A DNA stretch of 64,000 bases from Citrobacter sp. MGH106 (GTDB lineage Bacteria > Pseudomonadota > Gammaproteobacteria > Enterobacterales > Enterobacteriaceae): contig NZ_KQ089822.1 of NCBI RefSeq assembly GCF_001037495.1, positions 1,798,001-1,862,000 of the forward strand, in the 5' to 3' direction. Below, piece after piece: positions 41,877 to 49,831 of the stretch. The translations under genes and the position numbers were made by a program. Under the pieces are notes generated by a model. The model was given only the letters and a program-made list of their open reading frames with translations. It was not told the DNA's origin and did no database searches. How positions within the stretch are numbered: position 1 is the first letter of the stretch; each line of letters starts with the position of its first letter.

Positions 41877-43589
41877 TTATGGGGTTGTTTGAGTCTGCTT
41901 TTGGGTTTCGGTCTGTGTAACGCTGGCAGGCGTCGGGCGCGTTGATGGAACGTTGTCACAGGGTTTTTCTTTGGCACAAATCAGATCGAGCATTTTTAAT
42001 GTCACGCCGTTGGTCCAGCCAAAGCCGTCCTGCAACGGATACTCGCCACCACCACCGCCGGTGCCAGTGGTGCTCACGTCATATTTTTCAACCAGCTTTT
42101 TCTCACGGTCGTAAGTGTGCTGAACGTTAGTGAGGAAGCGCCAGGTCACGTCCATGGCGACGTTATCCTGACCATAGTTTTGTAGCCCGGAGGCGGCAAC
42201 CCACTGCAGGGGAGCCCAGCCATTAGGGGCATCCCACTGTTGGCCACTTTTCACCGACGTGGTAGCCACACCGCCGGGTTGCAGCAGGTGCTTCTGGGTT
42301 GCAGTAGCGACTTTACTGGCTCGATCCTTCGCTGCCGCATTGACATACAGCGGGAACAGCGTGGCGGCAGTCAGCTGATTACGTACTTTCTTACTTTGCA
42401 GATCGTAGTCGGCGTACCAGCCTTCTTTATCATTCCATAACCAGGTTTCGATCCCTTTTTGCCGGGCGTTGGAGAAGCCTTCGTATTGCGCAGCCTTCGC
42501 GTCGTCGCCTGCGGCTTTACTGGCGAGGGCGATCATTTTTTCCATTTTATAAAGCAACGCATTGAGGTCTACCGGGACGATGCTGGTGGTGCGAATGGAG
42601 CTCAACTGGCTGGGATTATCCATCCAGCGTGAACTGAAATCCCAGCCCGAAGCCGCGGCAGATCGCAGGTCGCGATAAATTTCTGTGGCGGGGCGGTTCG
42701 GGTTGCTTTTGGCGGTCGCGATGTCCTCAACCCAAGACTCCGGTCTTGGTGTATCGCGGTCATCCCAGTAGCGGTTCAAAATGGTTCCGTCAGCCAGTTT
42801 GACGACACGCTTGTTCTGCTGGCCAGGCTGGAGAGTTTCGACGCCTTCCATCCAGTACGTGTACTCTTTGAGCATCTGCGGCAGATATTTTTTCAGAGCA
42901 TCATCACCGTCATGTTGTGCCAGCAGTTCGACCATAAAGGCGAAGAACGGAGGCTGAGAACGACTTAGATAGTAGGTACGGTTACCGTTAGGTATGTGTC
43001 CCCATGTGTCGATTTCGTAAGCAAAGTTCGCCACCATGTCGGAAACCTTGTCCCAGTGATTGCTTTCAGCAAGCCCCAGCATGGTGAAATAGCTGTCCCA
43101 GTAATAAATTTCGCGAAAACGACCGCCGGGTACGACATAAGGTTCGGGCAGTGGTAGCAACGAATCCCATTTCTCGGCATCTGTTGTTGAACGCGTTAAC
43201 ACCGGCCACAGCCCATCGATATGCTCACGGAGTGACTGTCCTGCAGGCGGCACGTATTTTTCACCCTCTTTGGGCAGTGTAAAGTTTACATTCACAAAAT
43301 GGCGTAAATCGAAACCGGATTGATTTTTCTGCATCCGGTAATCAGCGAGGATCATTAACGGATCGCTGTTGGGTACGGCGTCGGCAAAGGTCTTCTGATC
43401 GGGGAATAGTTTCGCTGTTTGCACATCATTAAACAGGGGGCCGAGCAGGATATCAGGAGGCTGAGGTGCGTCGGTTGGCTGTTCCGCGGCATTAACGGCA
43501 AACGAGCTAAAGGCGAAAAGGGTACTTGCGAGTGTCAGTTTTATTACGACAGAGAGCATGCCAGGATGGCGAATTGCTGGCGTTATCAT
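41877..43589 (-). CDS. treA: Periplasmic trehalase
   Basis: A 570-residue glycoside hydrolase family 37 enzyme that splits trehalose to two glucose in the periplasm, used under high osmolarity. The signal peptide ends near [10 protein letters not shown]. Both trehalase signatures are present: [15 protein letters not shown] (about residue 155) and [13 protein letters not shown] (about 445), plus the Gly-rich [18 protein letters not shown]. The C-terminal tail is Thr/Gln-rich ([13 protein letters not shown]), a low-complexity extension. CTAAGGAG precedes the ATG at 43589. Confidence 0.97.
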   Translation of the reverse strand: MITPAIRHPGMLSVVIKLTLASTLFAFSSFAVNAAEQPTDAPQPPDILLGPLFNDVQTAKLFPDQKTFADAVPNSDPLMILADYRMQKNQSGFDLRHFVNVNFTLPKEGEKYVPPAGQSLREHIDGLWPVLTRSTTDAEKWDSLLPLPEPYVVPGGRFREIYYWDSYFTMLGLAESNHWDKVSDMVANFAYEIDTWGHIPNGNRTYYLSRSQPPFFAFMVELLAQHDGDDALKKYLPQMLKEYTYWMEGVETLQPGQQNKRVVKLADGTILNRYWDDRDTPRPESWVEDIATAKSNPNRPATEIYRDLRSAAASGWDFSSRWMDNPSQLSSIRTTSIVPVDLNALLYKMEKMIALASKAAGDDAKAAQYEGFSNARQKGIETWLWNDKEGWYADYDLQSKKVRNQLTAATLFPLYVNAAAKDRASKVATATQKHLLQPGGVATTSVKSGQQWDAPNGWAPLQWVAASGLQNYGQDNVAMDVTWRFLTNVQHTYDREKKLVEKYDVSTTGTGGGGGEYPLQDGFGWTNGVTLKMLDLICAKEKPCDNVPSTRPTPASVTQTETQKQTQTTP

Positions 43590-43759
43590 CGGTTAATCTC
43601 CTTAGCGGCGTGCCGAAGTAGCGGCATTTACCATGAGAAAACCTTAGTTCAGGATTGGCCGTTGCGCGTGATTGAGGGCCTATTTTGCGAACAAACAGAC
43701 ATTTCCTGATGTACTCAGGGGAAGCCGCACACCCAGACGGTAAGGGTGTGCGGTGAGTA

Positions 43760-45190
43760 TCAGTTCACAAAGAACAGTCTATTCGCCACGCAGTCAAGGG
43801 TCAGGGTGTTACCCGTTTGAATCGCGTCGAGTGCTTCGCCTTGCTGGCAAATACAGCAGATGCCCATTTCACGTGCAATAATCGCCGAATGAGAAGTCTC
43901 GCTCCCGTCTCGCAGGCAGATGCCTTTAACAGTCAGCGGATCGAGCTGCAACACGGTAGAGGGGTAAATGGCATCCGCGACCAGTATTGTTGGGCGAACA
44001 AATGTGGGGATTTGCGCATGTTCCCCAGTCAGATGCCTCAGCGAACGGGACAGCAAATCTTCAATATCAATATATCGTGCCTGTAGATACGGATCGTCGA
44101 GCTGGAGATACTGCTGGCGCAGATCGTTCAGAACGTTTTGCCAGGCATACCCGGCGCTACACTGTTTTTCACGCATCAGATCGCAGGCCATATCATACAG
44201 CTCAGGATCATCCAACAGAGTGTGGTGACCAGAAAAAATTGCGGCGATATCGGCGGAATATTTTTCTTCCGCGAGAGCTGTCAGAAAGCTCAGGTCGTCC
44301 AGTGTCTTGCGTATAGCTACCTTTAACTGCTGCTGTTCTTCCTGCATATTTGCTGTTGCATGACAGGGGATTTCCGGCGAGAACGGTGTGTAACAGAAGG
44401 CCATACCGGTTACCTGCGAGGGCGTTGAATGTGCCAATTTGTCAGCATGTGGTTTTTCTATGGTCTCGCCAAAATTCTCTGCTGCAAGCTGCTGGAATGC
44501 TGCCAGCGCATCGTCCGCCTGTTCACCTTTGGCAATGAGTCGCAGCGTATCGTTACAACGCACCTGAAGCAGGGCGATTTGGTTAAGGCTGTCAGGGACT
44601 ACGCACTTACCGTTTTTCTCCAGCAACATGTCAGCGTTGAAAACAGACAGGGTGGAGACCAGCTTTGACGCCGGGCGGACGTGTATGCCGTTGGGATTCT
44701 TCACTACTACGGCAACCGAACGTGCATCCGCGTCGGCTGACAGTGCAGCCGGTGCGGTTTTCTCCGGAGATGACGAAGGTAAACCCAGTTGCTCATATTT
44801 AGCGTCGAGGGCGTTCATGGCATCCTTGATGACCCGCTCGATATCGGCCCCCGCAGCAGCACTGACCGTCGCTGCCAGCGTGCCTTCAACCAGAGGGGCG
44901 GCGCATAAACGTACCTTTGCGGCAATCGCCGGATCGAGTAACTCCAGCGCCGTTTCCGCACTCAGTAATGCGCTACCAATATCCATCATTACCAGAACAT
45001 GATCGGTATCCGCCACTGACTCAATGGCTTCCATTACCTTAATCGGATCGGTGCCGATGGGGTTCTCAGGATCGTCAATGCCCGCGGCAATCGCCAGTTT
45101 ACAGCCGTCACCCATTAACATCTGCCGGGCTAACGCACCGACGCCTTCGCCCAACTGAGCGCTATGAGACACAATAACCAGGTTTACCAT
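43760..45190 (-). CDS. dhaM: PTS-dependent dihydroxyacetone kinase, phosphotransferase subunit DhaM
   Basis: A 476-residue multidomain phosphocarrier. An EIIA-mannose-type domain (residues 1-~130, active His9 in VSHSAQLGEGV), an HPr-like domain (about 155-245, active His in NPNGIHVRPAS) and a truncated enzyme I N-terminal domain (about 265 to end, active His in GSETSHSAIIARE) pass phosphate from PTS EI/HPr to DhaL-bound ADP. The ATG at 45190 with AAGGA 7-8 nt upstream gives the E. coli start. It follows dhaL by 10 bp. Confidence 0.95.
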   Translation of the reverse strand: MVNLVIVSHSAQLGEGVGALARQMLMGDGCKLAIAAGIDDPENPIGTDPIKVMEAIESVADTDHVLVMMDIGSALLSAETALELLDPAIAAKVRLCAAPLVEGTLAATVSAAAGADIERVIKDAMNALDAKYEQLGLPSSSPEKTAPAALSADADARSVAVVVKNPNGIHVRPASKLVSTLSVFNADMLLEKNGKCVVPDSLNQIALLQVRCNDTLRLIAKGEQADDALAAFQQLAAENFGETIEKPHADKLAHSTPSQVTGMAFCYTPFSPEIPCHATANMQEEQQQLKVAIRKTLDDLSFLTALAEEKYSADIAAIFSGHHTLLDDPELYDMACDLMREKQCSAGYAWQNVLNDLRQQYLQLDDPYLQARYIDIEDLLSRSLRHLTGEHAQIPTFVRPTILVADAIYPSTVLQLDPLTVKGICLRDGSETSHSAIIAREMGICCICQQGEALDAIQTGNTLTLDCVANRLFFVN

Positions 45191-45200
45191 CGCTTTATCC

Positions 45201-45833
45201 TTACTCTCTGGATGCCTGAGCCAGCATCTGCACCATAAACATAACGGACGTTGCTCCAGGGTCCTGATGCCCAATGCTGCGCTCACCCAGATAGCTGGCG
45301 CGGCCTTTGCGTGCCTGCATCGTAATAGTGCTTTGCGCCGCCGCTTCCGCTTGCTGGCTTGCTGCTTCCAGCGCTGCCTGTACCGTTAGCTTCTGTTCAC
45401 AGGACTGGCGCAACGACTCAACCACCGGCACCCAAACATCGCACATCGTTTTGTCACCAGGCTCTGCTTTACCCCGGCTGATCACACCTTCAGCGCCATC
45501 GCGTATCATTTGATAAAGTTCCTCAAGCGTCAGACTCTGGTGTGCCTGAGTCACCTGCGCCGCGCGGATGAAAAAGGTGCCGAACAGCGGGCCACTGGCA
45601 CCTCCGACGCTTGAAAGCAGCACCATTCCGGTGTTTTTCAAAATAAAGCCGATGTCTTTGTCCGCAATTGACGGTAATTTTTCGACCACTTTACTGAAGC
45701 CACGGTGCATATTCAGGCCGTGGTCTGCATCACCAATCTCCCGATCAAGTCCGGTCAGGAAATCACTTTCTGTGGTGAATATTTCACCGCAACGATAGAG
45801 CCAGTTAACAATTTGTGTTCTGTTGAGGGACAT
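45201..45833 (-). CDS. dhaL: Dihydroxyacetone kinase ADP-binding subunit DhaL
   Basis: A 210-residue all-helical subunit that holds ADP as a cofactor and rephosphorylates it from DhaM, then phosphorylates dihydroxyacetone on DhaK. Nucleotide/Mg ligands lie in GDADHGLNMHRGF, with GGASGPLFGTFF and GERSIGHQDPGA. ATG at 45833 with AAGGAG; a second ATG one codon upstream is possible. In E. coli DhaL activates and DhaK restrains DhaR; no dhaR is found beside these genes. Confidence 0.96.
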   Translation of the reverse strand: MSLNRTQIVNWLYRCGEIFTTESDFLTGLDREIGDADHGLNMHRGFSKVVEKLPSIADKDIGFILKNTGMVLLSSVGGASGPLFGTFFIRAAQVTQAHQSLTLEELYQMIRDGAEGVISRGKAEPGDKTMCDVWVPVVESLRQSCEQKLTVQAALEAASQQAEAAAQSTITMQARKGRASYLGERSIGHQDPGATSVMFMVQMLAQASRE

Positions 45834-45844
45834 CATGAATCTCC

Positions 45845-46915
45845 TTATTTACCCCAGTTAAGAGCAGGGGTGTGAACCGGTGCATCCCATAAGTTCAGCG
45901 TGTCGTCATCCACTTTTAACAGGGTGATTGAGAAGCCGGTCATATCCAGAGAGGTGCAGTAAGAACCGATCAGGTTGCGTTCGATAATGATGCCCGCATC
46001 CTGACAGCGGCTTTCAAGACGGTTATACACGCCAAAAAGTTCGGACAACGGCGTTGCACCAAGGTTATTGACCAGCGCAATGACGCGATCGCCATCCTGT
46101 AGAGGTTGCTTGGTTTCTTTGCCTTCCTGCCAGGCACCCTGGACGTTATCCCAGTGGCGTAATGAGCGGCTGTAGCTACCGTTTTCCAGCAGGGTATCGA
46201 ACATTTCATCCACGGTCTGGTCAAGGGAAGAGAAGGGGCGACGGTCAATCCCGGGTTCCCCATGAATACCGACGCCGAACTCCATCTCATTGTCCTGTAG
46301 GGTGAAAGAGGGTTGTCCGGCGGCAGGAACGGTACACGCGCTGATGGCGATACCAATGGAATGACCCAGATTATTCAGTTTGCGACCCAGCGCCGCGCAG
46401 GCTTCCAGTGAATCTCCACGTTCAGCGGCAGCACCAACCAGTTTTTCGATCAGTACCGTATTGGCGACGCCACGGCGACCCGCGGTATACAGGCTATCTT
46501 TTACCGCAACATCATCATCCACCACCATCGTGGTGACTTTTACGCCGCTTTCATGCAACAGCTCGGTAGCGGTTTCGAAGTTAAGAATGTCACCGGTGTA
46601 ATTTTTGATGATGAGCAGGACGCCTTCGCCACCGTCAATTTGCATTGCGCATTCGAACATTTTGTCAGGCGTTGGTGAGGTGAAGATCTCACCCGGACAG
46701 GCACCGGAAAGCATGCCCTGACCAATATAACCGCAATGCATCGGCTCGTGTCCGCTGCCGCCACCAGAGAGCAGCGCCACTTTGCCCATCACCGGCGCGT
46801 CTGCGCGAGTAACGTACACAGGGTCCTGATGCAGTGACAGTGAAGGGTAGGCTTTTGCCAGTCCCGCGAGTTGTTCATTCAGTACGTCTTCAACACGGTT
46901 AATCAATTTTTTCAT
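45845..46915 (-). CDS. dhaK: Dihydroxyacetone kinase substrate-binding subunit DhaK
   Basis: A 356-residue subunit that binds dihydroxyacetone covalently through a histidine (hemiaminal; GVGIHGEPG near residue 218). GGGSGHEPMH near residue 50 is also diagnostic. First gene of dhaKLM, which turns dihydroxyacetone into its phosphate using PEP through the PTS. The upstream region has a long perfect inverted repeat instead of the divergent dhaR gene of E. coli. Confidence 0.96.
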   Translation of the reverse strand: MKKLINRVEDVLNEQLAGLAKAYPSLSLHQDPVYVTRADAPVMGKVALLSGGGSGHEPMHCGYIGQGMLSGACPGEIFTSPTPDKMFECAMQIDGGEGVLLIIKNYTGDILNFETATELLHESGVKVTTMVVDDDVAVKDSLYTAGRRGVANTVLIEKLVGAAAERGDSLEACAALGRKLNNLGHSIGIAISACTVPAAGQPSFTLQDNEMEFGVGIHGEPGIDRRPFSSLDQTVDEMFDTLLENGSYSRSLRHWDNVQGAWQEGKETKQPLQDGDRVIALVNNLGATPLSELFGVYNRLESRCQDAGIIIERNLIGSYCTSLDMTGFSITLLKVDDDTLNLWDAPVHTPALNWGK

Positions 46916-47238
46916 TTTTTATGCTCCGCAGACAGTCCTGAGATGGCTGCATAAATCGGGCAGACATCTGATGTAGGGTATCGGTTGTGTACAACGCACG
47001 GCGACCGCTCGCTGCCGATAAGGTTATTGTGCACGAGGGTAGTCAAAAGAAAATTGACGGCATGTATGTTTCAATACGGAACATTCATGGCTTGTAATGT
47101 TCCGTATTGGAACGTATTGGTGCATAAATCAGCAGAAATGAGAGGTTAGGCAGCGTTTATCGCAGAAAGTGAACGTGATGGGTATTGTAGAGATAAAACC
47201 ACCTGCTGAGCAGGTGGTCTTTTAGGATTGGCCTGGCA
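46916..47238. promoter_or_regulatory. Upstream region of dhaKLM with a 14-bp inverted repeat; no dhaR
   Basis: 323 bp without a gene. It contains CAATACGGAACATT (47072-47085), a 10-nt spacer, and the exact reverse complement (47096-47109), overlapped by a direct repeat CGTATTGG (47103-47110 and 47113-47120). The centre lies about 175 bp before dhaK, where an enhancer-binding activator such as DhaR would sit. The remainder holds the dhaK promoter (not resolved) and the gdh terminator. Confidence 0.65.
47194..47219 (-). terminator. Terminator after the glutamate dehydrogenase gene
   Basis: ACCACCTGCT (47198-47207) / AGCAGGTGGT (47210-47219); on the minus strand it is followed by TTTTAT. 19 bp after the gdh stop. 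A plus-strand U-tract (CTTTT) also exists. Confidence 0.85.
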
Positions 47239-48513
47239 TTAGCCCGGGTAAATACCACGATCTTTTCGAGCCAACAGAATTCGCTCACACGCCACGATGT
47301 AGGCAGCGGTACGCAGGGAGCAGGATTTCTCAGCCGCTTTCTCCCAGACGTGCACCATCGCATCGGTCATGATTTTATCCATACGCGCGTTGATCTCTTC
47401 CTCACTCCAGAAGAAACTTGCCATGTCCTGAACCCATTCGAAATAGCTGACGGTTACGCCGCCCGCGTTACAAACAACGTCAGGTACGACGACAATACCG
47501 CGGCTTGCCAGAACGTCATCGGCATCCGGATAAGTTGGGCCGTTTGCGCCTTCGAGCACCAGCTTACAGGTCAGCGTCTCCGCGCGGTGGCGGGTAATCT
47601 GGCCTTCGAGTGCTGCTGGGATCAGAATATCCATCTCCAGGCTCCAGAAGGTTTCGCTGGCAATCGTTTCTGCACCCGGGAAACCGGCAATCTGTTTGTG
47701 CTCCAGTTGCCAAGCGGTGAGGGCGGTCATATCGATCCCGGTGGCGTTAAACAGCGTAGCGGTATGGTCCTGAATCGCCACGACGCGAGCGCCCGCGGCT
47801 GCGAACAGACGGGCGGCTTCACTGCCGACGTTACCAAAACCTTGCACTGCCACGCGAGCGCCTTCAACCATGATGTTTGCACGGCGTGCCACTTCCAGAC
47901 CACTAACAAAAACGCCGCGGCCGGTTGCTTTATCACGACCCAGAGAGCCACCGAGGTGGATAGGTTTACCGGTGACCACGCTGGTCACTGTGGTGCCGTG
48001 GTTCATGGAATAGGTATCCATCATCCAGGCCATGACTTTGCCGTTAGTACCAACATCCGGCGCAGGAATATCTTTCTGCGGCCCGATGATAATGCCGATT
48101 TCGCTGGTATAGCGACGGGTCAAACGCTCCAGTTCGCCTTCGGACAGGCTAAACGGATCGACGCGAACGCCGCCTTTTGCGCCGCCGTAGGGCAGGTTCA
48201 GCGCTGCGCATTTGATGGTCATCCACGCAGAAAGGGCCATCACTTCATTAAGATCAACATCAGGATGATAACGCACACCACCTTTACCAGGGCCTCGTGA
48301 GAGGTTGTGCTGCACGCGGTATCCTTCGAAATGGCGGATGGTACCGTCATCCATCTGTACCGGGATATCGACAATCAAAGCGCGTTTTGGGTGACGCAGG
48401 GTATCCACCCAATGGGAAAGTTCGCCCAGGTAAGGGGCCACACGCTCGATTTGTTGCAGGTAGGTATTCCAGGCAGATGTGCTGCTATCTGAAGCGTAAG
48501 ATAACTTATCCAT
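47239..48513 (-). CDS. Glu/Leu/Phe/Val dehydrogenase family protein (probable NAD-type glutamate dehydrogenase)
   Basis: A 424-residue hexameric-type amino acid dehydrogenase, shorter and of a different subfamily from E. coli GdhA (447). The catalytic Lys is in [14 protein letters not shown], the catalytic Asp in [12 protein letters not shown], and the dinucleotide loop is [15 protein letters not shown] followed by an acidic residue (VAIQDHT), which favours NAD over NADP. Expected reaction: oxidative deamination of glutamate to 2-oxoglutarate, a catabolic role. A homologue stands next to treA in Salmonella. Single-gene unit with its own terminator. Confidence 0.88.
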   Translation of the reverse strand: MDKLSYASDSSTSAWNTYLQQIERVAPYLGELSHWVDTLRHPKRALIVDIPVQMDDGTIRHFEGYRVQHNLSRGPGKGGVRYHPDVDLNEVMALSAWMTIKCAALNLPYGGAKGGVRVDPFSLSEGELERLTRRYTSEIGIIIGPQKDIPAPDVGTNGKVMAWMMDTYSMNHGTTVTSVVTGKPIHLGGSLGRDKATGRGVFVSGLEVARRANIMVEGARVAVQGFGNVGSEAARLFAAAGARVVAIQDHTATLFNATGIDMTALTAWQLEHKQIAGFPGAETIASETFWSLEMDILIPAALEGQITRHRAETLTCKLVLEGANGPTYPDADDVLASRGIVVVPDVVCNAGGVTVSYFEWVQDMASFFWSEEEINARMDKIMTDAMVHVWEKAAEKSCSLRTAAYIVACERILLARKDRGIYPG

Positions 48514-48843
48514 GATAAACCTTAGTTATAAAAGTAATATGTTCTTAATTTAGCCGTGGTATACAGTGAATCTCACCATATAAACTTAAATTTAACATTT
48601 TTTCAAAGAATCGGCTCATCCAGAAACGAAATCTCCGCCAAAAATTCGGTGCTGACGCAAAGTCTTAATGAATAATTATTTATATTAAAGGCGTAATCTG
48701 CGCTTTTATAGATAATTGATGCACATAATCTGCATGATGCCTAAGGCGTGCTATTTGTCAGATTTATGACGCACCTCTAAAAGTAAATAATATGATAATG
48801 ATTTGTGCTTTCTTTTGTTGTTTTTTGGTGACGGTTCAGCGCG
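48514..48843. other. AT-rich intergenic region between gdh and the pilus cluster
   Basis: 330 bp without a credible ORF. It must hold the promoter of the glutamate dehydrogenase gene near 48.55 kb and the 3' end of the pilus operon, where a T-rich tract occurs only on the plus strand. I found no strong hairpin terminator and no recognised operator. Confidence 0.5.
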
Positions 48844-49812
48844 TCAGTAGGTGACAGAGATGGTGACGGTGTCGGCATAGTTGTCAGGGGTATAGTTCGC
48901 GCTGGGAACAGTGGCGTAAACCGGATAAGCCGTGGTTGAACCCGTGCCGGTTCCTGCCACGTTATTGAGGGATGTATTGCCCCACACTGTACCGGATGGC
49001 CCCGGTGTCGAGCTAAGCAGATAGGGTACCTTATCGTTGTTCGCACCCGTACCGGCCATAATGCCACTGCCTGTTGTATTGCCGTTGGAGGGCGTTAACC
49101 CAATGGTATAAGGGGTACTCGTGGAGCATGCCACGCCGAGGGAGCCTGTCGCGGTGGCATTACGCTGGCTCGCCTTAACCGGATCAAAGGCAATGTTGTT
49201 GGCATAGCTGATATTGCATTGTTTCGTGACTACGGCCGATACGTTGAAAGGCAACCTGGCGGCAACGGTATCGCCGCAGGTGGTAGGCGGGAAAAGTAGT
49301 CCTGGATTGAGGGTGACCAGGGCGGTTGCTGGCGTATAGCTATCCTGATAGTTGCCGGGGACTGCGGCGGTTTGTGGGGTGGCAATCTTCGCGAATACCG
49401 TTAACGTGCCTGTTACCGGCGTCAGATTCAGCAGATTAAGCTGCACCATCGGGAAGGTGGTTCCCGACTGATACTGGCTCCCCCAGATTTTGCTGTATCC
49501 GGTGTCCTGGTAGAGTTGATAGTTTAGCGTTCTGGCCGGTGTACCGCTTAATGACATAGTGCGCGGGGTAACCTGCCCGCTGACGTTTGACGCGCCAATA
49601 TTAAAGCAGAGATTGATCCCTGCAAGCACATCGCCAAGTTCCTTTGCGCAGCTATAGGCAAACGTCATTGTTGATGTCGCGCCATTCGTCGACAACGGGT
49701 TTACGGAGCCAAAATTGACTGGCTGAACATTGCTTACCGAACAGGTAACTGCATAGCTTATTCCGGGAAATCCGGGTAAAACGACCATGAGTAGCCAATG
49801 TCTTAACCTCAA
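48844..49812 (-). CDS. Spore coat U domain pilus tip protein (CsuE-like)
   Basis: A 322-residue exported protein made of two spore-coat-protein-U (SCPU) domains: first about residues 22-175, second about 185-322, each with paired cysteines. The signal peptide RLRHWLLMVVLPGFPGISYA is followed by VTCSVSNVQPVNFG. The start is TTG at 49812 with AGGAG 7 nt upstream; an internal ATG eight codons later would shorten the signal. The C-terminal YADTVTISVTY donor-strand-like end is shared with the major pilin. Two-domain architecture and last position in the cluster match the CsuE tip adhesin of archaic chaperone-usher pili. Confidence 0.85.
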   Translation of the reverse strand: MRLRHWLLMVVLPGFPGISYAVTCSVSNVQPVNFGSVNPLSTNGATSTMTFAYSCAKELGDVLAGINLCFNIGASNVSGQVTPRTMSLSGTPARTLNYQLYQDTGYSKIWGSQYQSGTTFPMVQLNLLNLTPVTGTLTVFAKIATPQTAAVPGNYQDSYTPATALVTLNPGLLFPPTTCGDTVAARLPFNVSAVVTKQCNISYANNIAFDPVKASQRNATATGSLGVACSTSTPYTIGLTPSNGNTTGSGIMAGTGANNDKVPYLLSSTPGPSGTVWGNTSLNNVAGTGTGSTTAYPVYATVPSANYTPDNYADTVTISVTY

Positions 49813-49831
49813 GAAAATTCTCCTGTTCTTT

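Noticed and set aside
43725-43753. CCGCACACCC / GGGTGTGCGG stem after dhaM as a terminator
   Set aside because: No U-tract on the minus strand; it may be a weak 3' hairpin but was not supported enough to list as a feature.
46916-47238. A remnant of dhaR in the dhaK upstream region
   Set aside because: I looked for a truncated regulator frame and saw no coding remnant; only short shadow frames and the inverted repeat.
47350-48300. A 316-codon plus-strand open frame opposite the glutamate dehydrogenase gene
   Set aside because: Antisense to a clearly conserved protein; His-rich composition typical of the complement of GTG-rich coding sequence.
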